Below, piece after piece: positions 25,593 through 34,639 of a stretch of 64,000 nucleotides of DNA; position 1 is the stretch's first letter; each line of letters begins with the position of its first letter. The stretch comes from Pseudophaeobacter sp965641885 (lineage in GTDB: Bacteria > Pseudomonadota > Alphaproteobacteria > Rhodobacterales > Rhodobacteraceae). The position numbers and the translations under genes were made by a program. Below the pieces are notes generated by a model that made no database searches, was not told the DNA's origin, and worked only from the letters and a program-made list of their open reading frames with translations. The stretch covers positions 10,508-74,507 of the forward strand of contig CBFFKJ010000003.1 in the NCBI GenBank assembly GCA_965641885.1, written 5' to 3'.

Positions 25593-26936
25593 TCAGCTGG
25601 CGGCGGCCTCAACGGCGGCGGCGACCTCGGCCACGGTGGCATTCAGCAGGGATTCATCCTCGCATTCGGCCATCACCCGGATCAAAGGCTCGGTGCCGGA
25701 TTTGCGAATGAGCAGACGGCCCTTGCCCTCTAATGCGGCCTCAGCGTCGCGAATGGCGGCCTGTACCGATGCCACCTCAAGCGGGGTCTGGCCGGCCGCA
25801 AAGCGCACGTTCTGCAACAGCTGCGGCACCGCCTCGAACTGGTGCAGCAGCGCCGAGGCAGGGGTGCCCGTTTCCACCATAGCCGCCAGCATATGCAGCC
25901 CTGCCATCAGCCCGTCGCCGGTGGTGGCATAGTCGCTCATCACGATATGGCCGGATTGCTCGCCGCCCAGGTTAAAGCCGCCCTGGCGCATTTTTTCCAC
26001 CACGTAGCGGTCTCCAACAGAGGTGCGTTCCAGCCGCACCCCCTGCCCCTGCAGATACCGTTCCAGCCCAAGGTTCGACATCACGGTGGCGACCAGAGTA
26101 TCGCCGGCCAGCAGACCCGCCTTGGCCCAGCGGGTTGCCAGCAGCGCCATCAGCTGGTCGCCATCGGCCACGCAGCCGGTCTCGTCGATCATGATGACCC
26201 GGTCGGCATCGCCATCCAGGCAGATCCCCACATCTGCTCCATGTGCCACTACGGCGGCGGCGGCGGCTTCGGGCTGGGTCGAGCCACAGCCGCGGTTGAT
26301 GTTCGTGCCATCGGGGGCCACCCCCAGCGGCACCACATCGGCGCCCAGCTCCCACAGCACCTCGGGGGCGGTGCGGTGTGCGGCGCCATTGGCGCAGTCC
26401 ACCACCACCTTTAGCCCATCCAGGCGAATGTCGCGGGGCAGCGATGATTTAACCCGCTCACTGTAGCGAAAGCGCGCATCATCAATGCGTTTGGCGCGAC
26501 CGATGTTTGACGCCTGGGCCGGCGCGACCCCGGCCTCGATCAGCGCTTCGATCTCCAGTTCCGCCTGGTCCGACAGCTTAAAGCCATCGGGGCCGAAAAA
26601 TTTAATGCCATTGTCCTGCGCCGGGTTGTGACTGGCCGAGATCATCACGCCCAGATCCGCCCGCATGGAGCGCGTCATCAGCCCCACGGCAGGGGTTGGC
26701 ACCGGCCCGAGCAACAAAACATTCATCCCCGTCGAGGTGAGGCCGGCGGTGAGCGCGCTTTCAAACATATAGCCAGACAGCCGGGTATCCTTGCCAATGA
26801 CCACCCGGTGCACGCCCCCGGCCTCGCGGCGAAAATAGCGCCCCACGGCGGCGCCAATGCGCAGTGCCATATCGGCGGTCATGGGGTGAATATTGGCGGT
26901 GCCGCGCACCCCATCGGTGCCAAAGAATTTGCGCAT
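25593..26936 (-). CDS. glmM: Phosphoglucosamine mutase
   Basis: Interconverts glucosamine-6-phosphate and glucosamine-1-phosphate, feeding UDP-GlcNAc for peptidoglycan and for the amino-sugar precursors of this locus. At 447 residues it has normal GlmM length. It starts MRKFFGTDGVRGTAN, has the phosphoserine loop SASHNP with Ser102, the metal loop DGDADRV (about 240-246) and the C-terminal phosphate-binding RKSGTEPLIRVM. The start is fixed by the family N-terminus although the frame is open 31 codons upstream. GlmM is normally chromosomal and essential. It may also supply the phosphomannomutase step missing before manC, which is inference. Confidence 0.95.
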   Translation of the reverse strand: MRKFFGTDGVRGTANIHPMTADMALRIGAAVGRYFRREAGGVHRVVIGKDTRLSGYMFESALTAGLTSTGMNVLLLGPVPTPAVGLMTRSMRADLGVMISASHNPAQDNGIKFFGPDGFKLSDQAELEIEALIEAGVAPAQASNIGRAKRIDDARFRYSERVKSSLPRDIRLDGLKVVVDCANGAAHRTAPEVLWELGADVVPLGVAPDGTNINRGCGSTQPEAAAAAVVAHGADVGICLDGDADRVIMIDETGCVADGDQLMALLATRWAKAGLLAGDTLVATVMSNLGLERYLQGQGVRLERTSVGDRYVVEKMRQGGFNLGGEQSGHIVMSDYATTGDGLMAGLHMLAAMVETGTPASALLHQFEAVPQLLQNVRFAAGQTPLEVASVQAAIRDAEAALEGKGRLLIRKSGTEPLIRVMAECEDESLLNATVAEVAAAVEAAAS

Positions 26937-27125
26937 GTCTTTTGTCCCATCCCATGCCCTGACAACCAGAGCTGCGGCGCCAACCGCAGACCAGCCGCCT
27001 CTGGGCCATCGTCCATTTGTGAAGACCATAAAGCAGGGCGCAGGCGGCTATAAGCCCGAATTGCAGCCAAAGACCCCGGCTGACAGAATTCCACCTGAGG
27101 CAAGCAAACTGAGGAAATTATTAGG

Positions 27126-27157
27126 CGCAAAAAGAAACGGGCCAAAAGGCCCGTTTC
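27126..27157 (-). terminator. Terminator of the yjbHFE-like operon
   Basis: GAAACGGGCC (27134-27143) pairs perfectly with GGCCCGTTTC (27148-27157) around AAAA. On the minus strand the stem is followed by TTTTTGCG. It lies 49 bp beyond the last gene, yjbE. A second hairpin, GGCCGCC/GGCGGCC, lies at 27171-27189. Confidence 0.75.
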
Positions 27158-27205
27158 AAAAACTCAGATCGGCCGCCCGAAAGGCGGCCAAAAGGCGCGC
27201 AGCAC

Positions 27206-27445
27206 TTAGTTGGTTGTTGTGGTGGTTGTGGTGGTGCCGGTGGCATCATCATCATTGCCTACAATGGCAAGGACAGCGGCCAGCCCCAGAACACCAGCCG
27301 CGGCAGTGCCAGCGGTGATCCCAGCCAGACCGGTTGTCTTGGCAGTTGCAGTGGAGGTGGTTGCAGTGGCTGCAGGAGCGGCCTGTGCAGACACAACAGT
27401 TGCGCTTGAGGCAACGATAAGGAAAGCGGCAAAGATCTGTTTCAT
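27206..27445 (-). CDS. YjbE/GfcA-like small exported protein
   Basis: A 79-residue protein with a signal peptide (MKQIFAAFLIVASSATVVSAQA, cleavage near 20-22), an Ala/Thr-rich middle, a hydrophobic Gly/Ala segment (TAAAGVLGLAAVLAIVG) and a C-terminal poly-Thr tail (DDDATGTTTTTTTTN). This architecture is that of YjbE of the E. coli yjbEFGH exopolysaccharide operon. The start ATG has AAAGGAG 8-9 nt upstream. It is last in the order yjbH-yjbF-yjbE, 125 bp after yjbF, with a terminator after it. The ACC/ACN codon run is prone to slippage. Confidence 0.7.
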   Translation of the reverse strand: MKQIFAAFLIVASSATVVSAQAAPAATATTSTATAKTTGLAGITAGTAAAGVLGLAAVLAIVGNDDDATGTTTTTTTTN

Positions 27446-27570
27446 AATCCAAACTCCTTTGGAAATTCTATTTGATTGAACTCTAGGCGAGGTCAGCGAG
27501 CATTTCAACGAAAGGAATAGGCTGAAAACAGTTGATAAGTGGTTTTTTATGCGAGATGTGACTAAAAGGC

Positions 27571-28281
27571 TCAACTTGCCAGGTCGCGAATGCGCAAATA
27601 TCCGATTCCCGGCCCGGCCCACTGGCGCGATTGCCAGAGTTTGGCGTCGCGGGAATCAATCCAGTAGTCATTGACCACCACACCTTTTGCCCCAATCCCT
27701 TCGCCGCCTTCGCAGTGTTCCTGCAGATGACGGGTGGCATAACGGATCCCGATGATCTCGATTGTTTCAGCCCCAAGATCGGTGACACTGCAGACCATAT
27801 TGAGCTGAAAGGCCTGATTGTCGCCGCCGCGCAGACTGTAGCTGCGGCCGCCGCCGCGCGCCGGTCCTGGCTGATCTGCAACCGCGGGCACCTCGGCCGA
27901 CAGCAGATCATCTCCCAGACCATGGGTGGTCATCAGCATGCCGTTGCGAAAGGCCAGAGTCGCGTTGTCGCTGGAGCGCCAGATGGAGATTTCGCCCGGC
28001 AGATCATCCCTGCGGATCAGGTGCAGCCCCATATAGCCCGTGAGCGCCTCACGTTCGACCAGAACCTCGATATGTGGCTGGTCCAGTTGTTCAAGCAGAG
28101 CCCGGGTCACCACAAGTGGTTCCGGTTTGGGTTTACGCCACTGGGTGATTCTGGCGCCAATGACCTTGACCAGCTCCACGTCTGCGGTGGTTTCGGCCGG
28201 GCCTGTGCTGCAGGCCGACAGCGCCATCAGCGCAAGCAGGAGGCCCGCACGGGTGGCGGTTTTCCAACACCGAGATATCAT
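27571..28281 (-). CDS. YjbF/GfcB-family outer-membrane lipoprotein
   Basis: A 236-residue lipoprotein. The lipobox LSAC puts the lipidated cysteine at 24. The mature sequence has the family pattern: ISIWRSSDNATLAFRNGMLMTTHGLGDDLLS in the first half and a Trp-rich end (DYWIDSRDAKLWQSRQWAGPGIGYLRI). YjbF proteins accompany YjbH in exopolysaccharide production and secretion. Its start overlaps the stop of the yjbH-like gene by 4 bp, so they are translationally coupled. Confidence 0.82.
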   Translation of the reverse strand: MISRCWKTATRAGLLLALMALSACSTGPAETTADVELVKVIGARITQWRKPKPEPLVVTRALLEQLDQPHIEVLVEREALTGYMGLHLIRRDDLPGEISIWRSSDNATLAFRNGMLMTTHGLGDDLLSAEVPAVADQPGPARGGGRSYSLRGGDNQAFQLNMVCSVTDLGAETIEIIGIRYATRHLQEHCEGGEGIGAKGVVVNDYWIDSRDAKLWQSRQWAGPGIGYLRIRDLAS

Positions 28282-30533
28282 TCCCAGAACCTCGCACGTT
28301 GATTGTTCAGGCTCGCCTGGTGGGCGTCGCGGATCGAGCCATACAGCCGTCCCGGCACCCCGACCTTCTGGCCGCCATCGCGCTGGGTCGGACGGATGGT
28401 CAGACCATAGCCACGGCGGCTGGGTTTGCCCAAAATCCAGTCCAGCGGCATGCGAAAGTGAAAGCCCTTGTCAAACGAGCCCTCGCCAAAATCTTCCGCC
28501 GAGACATTTGTCAGCGTAAAGAAGGCCCCCACCAGCCAGCCATTGTTGAAATGCCGGTCCAGGCTGAAGGTGCCGCCATAATCGCCGGCCAGATAGCGGC
28601 CTGCGTCCAGCCGCAACAGGTAGTTGTTGCCCAGCTCGTAATAAAGCGAAGCATGCCCAGTGAAGGTTTTGTAGTCCAGGAAGGAGAACCGCTGGTCGTA
28701 GTCGCGCTGAATGACGTAGTTGGCCTCAACCCCCAGCGCCAGAGGGCTGTTGACCGGCTTCCACAGCACCTCGCCGGAGATGCCGCCGAACATGGTTTCA
28801 AACAGGCCAAAGGTGGCGCGGGCATAGATATTGCTCGCCGGTTTCCAGTTGCGCGCCACATAGAGGTTTTCCAGCGTGGTGCCGTATTGCGCATATTTGG
28901 TGATATCGGTGCGCACATGCGGCAGCACCGAGTTCGAGTCCCGCCCGTTCTTGATATTGCCCGCCAGACGCTGCCGCAGCGCCCCGGCGATGATCCAGCC
29001 CGGCGCCGGAGCATAGCTGGCCAGCAGATCGACCCCCGCATCCAGCCGGAAGGGGCGGGCAGGGTCAAAATACGACGGTTTGGTATAGGGGCCAAAACTG
29101 GCGGAAAACGCCGGATACAGCTCTGTCGACTGCAGCGCGGTCTCGGATACAGGGGCGGCACTGCTGACGCCCACCACGGTCTGGAGCGCATCCGAGGCCA
29201 ATGGGTCAAATTCCAGAGCTTCCAGATCCGAGCGCCGTACCTCAATGGTCGACAGGCCGACGCCATTGCTTACGGTGGTGATGTGGAAGGTCTCGACCGA
29301 GGCCGGCAGGGTCGCCGTCAGGATCCGGGCCACCCGCCCGGCCGCCTGGGCCGCTGAACGGTAGCGCGGATTGCGAAAGCGGATTTCGACTGTGGTGCCT
29401 TTGAAATCGATCGCTTCCAGGATCAGATTGTCCTTTTTCAGCGCCTCGGCTGTTTGGTCGCGAAACACGGTTGTCTGTGCGGTGCTCTCAGGCCAGTCCT
29501 GGTTCCAGTCTACCTCTTTCACAGCCCATTGGCTGCGGGGAATGATCGGATGCGGCGCGGGCACCACCATGGGGGTGAGCGGCTGATGCGGGTTCAGCTG
29601 GAACTGGGCGGTAATGCCAATTTCCGAGCCGTAAAGATAATAGAGGCCAAACCGCGCCCGGTCGCTGTGTTGATATTCCACCCCAAAGTTAAACGGTGAG
29701 TTGCGTTCAAACACATTCGAGATCTCGGTCTCGGTGACATAGGCATCCGAGGAATATTCCGCCTTCAGGCTCCATTGCTCATTGGGTTGCCACTCGATGC
29801 CACCGAAGGGGGCAAAATCGCCCCGGAACCACTGATCATAGGACAGCTCACCACCGGTGCCGCCGCCGACAAACGAGGGCCGCTTGCCGCCGATATTGCC
29901 AATGGCGCCATAAGAGCCGAGCCGCCCCCAGCCCAGACCGGCAGAGACCTTAAGACGCCCCGGGCTGCCGCCGCGCGACAAGGCAGGCGTCTGAAACCGC
30001 TTGGTGGCGACAAAATACTCTGCCGCATAGACCCCGGTGCCGGCAAAATCCTGCAGGCCCATGGTGACCTCCGGCAGCCAGCGCCGCTCTTTCCACAGCC
30101 GGGCCCGAACGTCAAAGCCCCGGTCGTAATAGGTGGAAAAGCCAAACAGATTGAGGTCGCGAATGCCGTTGTAGCGAAAGGAGGTCGTGAGCCAGGGCAG
30201 CGCCTGAAAGGTCAGATTATAGCGGCTCTGGCCGCCAAACCATGAAACGGATGTCACATATTGCCCATCCGGCAGCATCTCGGCTGTGGGCATGTCGACC
30301 ACACCGGGCACCCCGTAAAAGTTCAGCGACGGCGGTGGCAGCGGTTTGAACCGCGGCGCCGCGGCATCGCTGCCAGGTTCTGGGTTATGCGCGGGCTGCG
30401 TCACCTCTGGGCCCCAGGCCTGCACCGGTGCTGCGGCCAGGCTCAGCAGGGCTGCGACCAAGCTTAAACCAGCCCGACTTAAACCAACCGGCTTCAAAAG
30501 CATCTGGAACCTGTGCGAAAAAATGCTGATCAC
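28278..30533 (-). CDS. YjbH/GfcD-family outer-membrane beta-barrel protein
   Basis: A 751-residue exported protein with a signal peptide (cleavage near VQA-W, residue 39). The mature start PSLNFYGVPGVVDMPTAEMLPDGQY and VSWFGGQSRYNLTFQ are typical of YjbH. Many alternating aromatic/polar strands and a C-terminal aromatic residue near the end (RARFWE) fit a beta-barrel. It probably forms or modulates an outer-membrane exit for exopolysaccharide. First gene of yjbH-yjbF-yjbE; the yjbG (GfcC) partner of the E. coli operon is absent. Confidence 0.82.
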   Translation of the reverse strand: MISIFSHRFQMLLKPVGLSRAGLSLVAALLSLAAAPVQAWGPEVTQPAHNPEPGSDAAAPRFKPLPPPSLNFYGVPGVVDMPTAEMLPDGQYVTSVSWFGGQSRYNLTFQALPWLTTSFRYNGIRDLNLFGFSTYYDRGFDVRARLWKERRWLPEVTMGLQDFAGTGVYAAEYFVATKRFQTPALSRGGSPGRLKVSAGLGWGRLGSYGAIGNIGGKRPSFVGGGTGGELSYDQWFRGDFAPFGGIEWQPNEQWSLKAEYSSDAYVTETEISNVFERNSPFNFGVEYQHSDRARFGLYYLYGSEIGITAQFQLNPHQPLTPMVVPAPHPIIPRSQWAVKEVDWNQDWPESTAQTTVFRDQTAEALKKDNLILEAIDFKGTTVEIRFRNPRYRSAAQAAGRVARILTATLPASVETFHITTVSNGVGLSTIEVRRSDLEALEFDPLASDALQTVVGVSSAAPVSETALQSTELYPAFSASFGPYTKPSYFDPARPFRLDAGVDLLASYAPAPGWIIAGALRQRLAGNIKNGRDSNSVLPHVRTDITKYAQYGTTLENLYVARNWKPASNIYARATFGLFETMFGGISGEVLWKPVNSPLALGVEANYVIQRDYDQRFSFLDYKTFTGHASLYYELGNNYLLRLDAGRYLAGDYGGTFSLDRHFNNGWLVGAFFTLTNVSAEDFGEGSFDKGFHFRMPLDWILGKPSRRGYGLTIRPTQRDGGQKVGVPGRLYGSIRDAHQASLNNQRARFWE

Positions 30534-30640
30534 GGGAGAGGAGCTGCCTTATGCCAGTCGGATTTTACAAAATGCTGTGCCGGTTAGAGCATGATTGCTC
30601 TGCAGGGATCAACGCAGGTACTGCATCGCCTGCGGGAAAA

Positions 30641-32515
30641 TCAGGATGACTTACGGTCTGTGACCTCGGGGCCATAACCCTCGACCCAGCGTTGTAAAAC
30701 CAGCCGCGCCGCCGCCTCGTCGCCCGCAGCCACCGCCTGGCGCAGCCCCCGCATAAAGGCCGCCACTTCGATCTCCGACAACACGGATTCGCGGGCACAA
30801 AAGATCTTTTGATGCCGGGTGGTGATCAGCTCGTCGGTGAGGGTCAGCTCTTCTTCCATCTTCTCACCGGGGCGCAGGCCGATGATGTCGATGGCAATGT
30901 CACCGTCGGGATTATCCTCGTCCCGGACGCTGTAGCCGGCGCTCTCGATCACCTGGCGGGCCAGTTGTAAAATCGGCACCGGCTCGCCCATATCCAGCAC
31001 AAAGACCTCGCCGCCGCGCGCCTCGGCGCCGGCCTGCAACACCAGGTGCACCGCCTCGGAGATGGTCATGAAATAGCGTTTCACCCGCACATCGGTGACC
31101 GTGACCGGGCCACCCCGGCTGATCTGATCCTGAAACAGCGGCACCACAGAGCCGGACGAGCCCAGAACATTGCCAAAGCGCACCATGGTAAAGATCGTCT
31201 GGCCGCTGCGGCTGGCCAGATCCTGCAGCAGCAGTTCCGCCATCCGTTTGGAAGCCCCCATCACATTGGTCGGGCGCACCGCCTTATCGGACGAAATCAG
31301 GATAAAGCGTTCGACCCCGGCCTGCAGCGCGGCACTGGCCAGCGTCTGGGTGCCAAAGACATTGTTTGCCAGCCCCGGCAAAGGGTTGGCCTCGACCAGG
31401 GGCACGTGTTTATAGGCCGCTGCATGCAGTATCACCTGCACATCATGGGTCTTCAGCACCAGGCGCACCTGACGCGGATCGGTGACCGAGCCCAGCACCG
31501 GGACCACCTCGATCGCGGTGCCGGCCGTGAGCTGCATCATCTCCTGATGCACCGTGTACAGCGCCAGTTCGCTCAGCTCAAAAAGCACCAGCTTTTGCGG
31601 GAGGCAGGCCAGCACCTGGCGGCACAGCTCAGAGCCGATCGAGCCCCCGGCCCCGGAGACCAGCACCACCCGGCCGGCATAAGATCCGCTGGCCTCCTTC
31701 AGAGGCAGGCTGCGGGCCGCCCGGCCCAGAAATTTTTGTGGCGCAACCGGCTTCAGCTTGTCCACCAGCGCCTCTTCGCCAATCAGCTGCGCAAAGGAGG
31801 GCAGCGCCTGCACCTCCAGCTTCATCTTCTGCAAACGCTGGGTGATCTGCGCCTGCTTTGGCTGGCTCTGGCTTGGCATGGCCAGCAGCACCCGGTTGAT
31901 CTTGCGGCTTTCCACCAGTTCCTGAATGCGCGCGGGCGGGAAAACCTGCAGCCCAACCAGGGTCATGCCCTGCAACGAGCTGTTGTCATCGACAAAGGCA
32001 ACCGGATCGATCCCGTCGTGGGATTTCAGGGCCTGCGCCAACTGGGTGCCGGTGGTGCCCGCACCATAGATCAGCACCCGGCAGCGCGGCAGCGCCCGGC
32101 GATAGATCGCCAGCACGATCTGGTGCATAAAGGCGCGGGTGGCCATCATGAAGAGCACATAGCTGGTGGCAAAAACCACATGGGTTCCCGGGGGCAGGTC
32201 CGGCCCAAAAATATAGGTGAGCACCGCCAGCGTCACCGCCGTCAGCGTCGCGACCACCGCCGTCAGCAGCACCGCATAGCGCTCATAGGCATTAAGCTGC
32301 ACCATCGGCAGGCCCAGCCACACCGAGGCGGCCCCTGTCACCAACATGACATAGGGCAGCAGGGGCAGCATATCCCCAAGAATCTTGAGCTCGGGTTCCG
32401 GCAGCGGTTGCATCACCAGGGTGAACAGCAGAGCCATCGGTATCAGAGCCAGATCAATTGCTAAAAAGATGTAGGATTTCTGTTTGCGCGACAAAGCGCT
32501 GATCAGATTAAACAT
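30641..32515 (-). CDS. WbpM/PglF-type nucleotide-sugar 4,6-dehydratase (membrane bound)
   Basis: A 624-residue protein: about four N-terminal membrane segments (residues 15-140), a CoA-binding-like Rossmann domain (VLIYGAGTTGTQLAQAL) and a C-terminal SDR dehydratase domain (VLVSGAGGSIGSELCRQ, ISSDKAVRPTNVMGASKRMAE). The usual SDR tyrosine is replaced by Met in NVMGASK, the mark of the large WbpM-like UDP-GlcNAc 4,6-dehydratases. Expected product: UDP-4-keto-6-deoxy-GlcNAc. The start is set at MFNLISALSRKQK; in-frame codons upstream to 32620 are less likely. It lies on the same strand as the initiating transferase and reductase upstream (32943-34513). Confidence 0.9.
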   Translation of the reverse strand: MFNLISALSRKQKSYIFLAIDLALIPMALLFTLVMQPLPEPELKILGDMLPLLPYVMLVTGAASVWLGLPMVQLNAYERYAVLLTAVVATLTAVTLAVLTYIFGPDLPPGTHVVFATSYVLFMMATRAFMHQIVLAIYRRALPRCRVLIYGAGTTGTQLAQALKSHDGIDPVAFVDDNSSLQGMTLVGLQVFPPARIQELVESRKINRVLLAMPSQSQPKQAQITQRLQKMKLEVQALPSFAQLIGEEALVDKLKPVAPQKFLGRAARSLPLKEASGSYAGRVVLVSGAGGSIGSELCRQVLACLPQKLVLFELSELALYTVHQEMMQLTAGTAIEVVPVLGSVTDPRQVRLVLKTHDVQVILHAAAYKHVPLVEANPLPGLANNVFGTQTLASAALQAGVERFILISSDKAVRPTNVMGASKRMAELLLQDLASRSGQTIFTMVRFGNVLGSSGSVVPLFQDQISRGGPVTVTDVRVKRYFMTISEAVHLVLQAGAEARGGEVFVLDMGEPVPILQLARQVIESAGYSVRDEDNPDGDIAIDIIGLRPGEKMEEELTLTDELITTRHQKIFCARESVLSEIEVAAFMRGLRQAVAAGDEAAARLVLQRWVEGYGPEVTDRKSS

Positions 32516-32620
32516 CCCTGCCGTTCCCGTCCAATGCGTAGAGCCGCGCCTCTGACTCATCCGTCTTCGGCATTTGAAAATAATGCCGTCCCGGGCAGCG
32601 CCCGCTTTCGGGCGATACAC

Positions 32621-32942
32621 CTAATCTGTTAAATACCCAAGGTTTCAAAAATAAACTTTCATTCGCTTTCGCTTAACTTAGCCTCTTTCCGCGCCAGCAC
32701 AAAGTCGCAACCCGCCAAAAGCGGAAAGCCGCCAACCTTTGCGCCAAAGATCTCTTGAAAAGGCCCCACTCCGCAACCCAAGGCCCCAATGCGCAGCCCC
32801 AGGACAGCTAGAGGACAGTCAGGCCGTACGGGAGCGATGATTTTGGCGTCAAAATTCGAATCATCACCGCAAATCAATGCCCGCCAGTGTCCTCCCCAGT
32901 GTGCCCGCCAGTGTGCCCACCAGTGCCCCCTCAGGGCGAGCG
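32621..32942. other. Gap between the WbpM-like gene and the initiating transferase gene
   Basis: About 320 bp without a supported gene. It holds four 12-bp repeats at 32884-32931. A 72-codon frame on the minus strand (32659-32877) has no recognisable features. Confidence 0.4.
32884..32931. repeat. Four tandem 12-bp repeats
   Basis: Units start at 32884, 32896, 32908 and 32920 with CCAGTG; units 2 and 3 are CCAGTGTGCCCG and CCAGTGTGCCCA. They lie 12 bp beyond the stop of the initiating transferase gene. Confidence 0.8.
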
Positions 32943-33554
32943 TCAGCCGCGGCGAAAAATATTGCCGATGGTCTGAAACACCAGATCGAAATCATAGCAC
33001 ATGTTGCGGCGGCGTTGATAAATCAGATCCAACCGCGCCTTGGCCGGGATACAGACCTTTGAGTAAATCGCATCGGTCTCCTCCGGCGTGGCACAACGCT
33101 CCAGCAGCGCCGCTTCATGTTTGTGATAGGTGATCGAGGCCAGCCCGGTCACGCCGGGCCGCGACTTGAGCACCTCGTTGTAGATCTCCGGATAGGCCTC
33201 GACATATTGGCGCAGCGGCGGGCGCGGCCCGACAAAGGACAGGTCTCCCTTGAGGATATTCCACAGCTGCGGGAACTCATCCAGACGTTTGCGGCGCAGC
33301 CAGGCGCCGGTCTTGGTAATGCGCGCCTGCTTGTCGCCGCCAGAGACCCCCTGATCCTGCGCCACCACCCGCATGGTGCGCAGTTTCCACAGGGCAAACC
33401 CCTGGCCGGGGGCCTTCATGCGCTCGGCCACATAAAAGACCGGGCGGCCCTCTTTCCATAAAAGCCAGCCCAGCAGCAGCAGCAGAACCGGCCCCAGAAT
33501 AAGCACCAGCAGGCTGGCAAAGAAGAGATCAAAAAGACGTTTGGACCAGGTCAT
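32943..33554 (-). CDS. Undecaprenyl-phosphate sugar-phosphate transferase (bacterial sugar transferase family)
   Basis: A 203-residue initiating enzyme that moves a sugar-1-phosphate from a nucleotide sugar to undecaprenyl phosphate at the inner membrane. One N-terminal re-entrant hydrophobic segment (FDLFFASLLVLILGPVLLLLLGWLL, about 8-32) precedes the catalytic core with WKLRTM and DEFPQLWNILKGDLSFVGPRP. It is of the short, PglC/WbpL-like monotopic kind. The ATG overlaps the stop of the epimerase/reductase gene by 4 bp. With that gene and the WbpM-like dehydratase it could form a QuiNAc-type initiation cassette (inference). Confidence 0.9.
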   Translation of the reverse strand: MTWSKRLFDLFFASLLVLILGPVLLLLLGWLLWKEGRPVFYVAERMKAPGQGFALWKLRTMRVVAQDQGVSGGDKQARITKTGAWLRRKRLDEFPQLWNILKGDLSFVGPRPPLRQYVEAYPEIYNEVLKSRPGVTGLASITYHKHEAALLERCATPEETDAIYSKVCIPAKARLDLIYQRRRNMCYDFDLVFQTIGNIFRRG

Positions 33555-34513
33555 GTGGGGTCTGTTTCCTGTGCTGGTGCGGATTTTGGGGCAGATTTTG
33601 CAGCAGGCGCCAAGGCGCGCCACTCTCTGATCATCTGGGCGGCATTCGCCTGTGGTAACAGCTCAGCCGGGATCAGGCCCTGCAGCCGGCTGACATCCAG
33701 CGACACCTCGGCAATGGCGGTTTGCGGCGCCGGACGACTGGTAAAGGGCAGATCCGCGGCCCGCAGCAAATCCCCCATTTCAACCGGCTGCGGCTGGGCC
33801 AGATTCAACACGGCTGGCAGGGGTGCCGACGGCAGGATGGCGCGCTGCAGCAGCTGCGCCATGACGCGCGACAGACAGCGCATCCCGATGTAGCTGCGCT
33901 GCGGGCTGCGCCCATCGGCAAACTGGTCCAGAGTAAACCCCGCCCGCCAGCCGCCCAGAATGGCGTCCAGGCCGGCGATATTGCCAATGCGCAGCATACA
34001 GACAGGCACATCGAGCCGCAGCGCCAGAGCCGTGGCGCGCTGCTCCATCTCAGCCTTGGCCGCACCGTAGGGCGCTGCAGGCGCCAGCAGGCTATCCTCG
34101 CTCAGCGATCCCGACTGGTTGCCATAGACCGCCGCCGAGGAGGCCAGAAACACCTGCGCACAGCGCCCGGTCGCGGGGCGCGGCCCAGCTGCTGCCGCCG
34201 CCTGCAGCGCCGCCTCGGCAAGACGCCAGTTGTCCTGCAAATCTGCGCCCCGACCGGCAATACTGCCGGCCAGACACAGAATCACATCACAGCCCTGTGC
34301 TGCCTGCAACAGGGTCGCAGGATCCTCAAGCGGCGCAAATATTCGCAAATCCTGATGGGTCTGGCGGGTGCCCTCCTGTGCGGGGGCCGCTGGCGGCTGG
34401 CGCATTTGCCACCGCAAATCGCTGTCTGAGGCCAGAAGATCGGCCCAGTCACGCCGAAACAGCTGTGCAATCCGCCCGTTTCCACCCAGTATCAATGTGG
34501 CGGGAAATCCCAT
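33551..34513 (-). CDS. NAD-dependent epimerase/reductase (SDR), possibly 4-keto-sugar reductase
   Basis: A 320-residue extended SDR. The nucleotide-binding motif is GGNGRIAQL near residue 9, SSAAVYG follows, and the catalytic pair lies in YGAAKAEME. Low overall similarity to classic GalE suggests a reductase of 4-keto-6-deoxy HexNAc, as in WbpV/WreQ. The start ATG at 34513 has GAGGAG 6 nt upstream; the open extension to 34591 is discarded. The protein ends in an Ala/Pro/Lys repeat (AAKSAPKSAPAQ). First gene of a coupled pair with the initiating transferase; divergent from the export lipoprotein gene. Confidence 0.8.
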   Translation of the reverse strand: MGFPATLILGGNGRIAQLFRRDWADLLASDSDLRWQMRQPPAAPAQEGTRQTHQDLRIFAPLEDPATLLQAAQGCDVILCLAGSIAGRGADLQDNWRLAEAALQAAAAAGPRPATGRCAQVFLASSAAVYGNQSGSLSEDSLLAPAAPYGAAKAEMEQRATALALRLDVPVCMLRIGNIAGLDAILGGWRAGFTLDQFADGRSPQRSYIGMRCLSRVMAQLLQRAILPSAPLPAVLNLAQPQPVEMGDLLRAADLPFTSRPAPQTAIAEVSLDVSRLQGLIPAELLPQANAAQMIREWRALAPAAKSAPKSAPAQETDPT

Positions 34514-34639
34514 GATTGCTCCTCGCTTAGTGTGGTGAGCTTGGTGTTGACGCAAGACGCAGGCCCAGTATTTTACACGAGCTAAACTCAAAGGCCTTCA
34601 TTCAGGTCAAAAATCAAGCTGTTTCCTGATAGAGGCCTC

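Noticed and set aside
31046..32464. 472-codon frame opposite the WbpM-like gene
   Set aside because: Extremely Gln/His/Arg-rich, no domain, fully antisense to a conserved dehydratase.
18836..32931. CRISPR array
   Set aside because: The tandem repeats are 11-27 bp, directly abutting, without unique spacers, and no cas genes are present.
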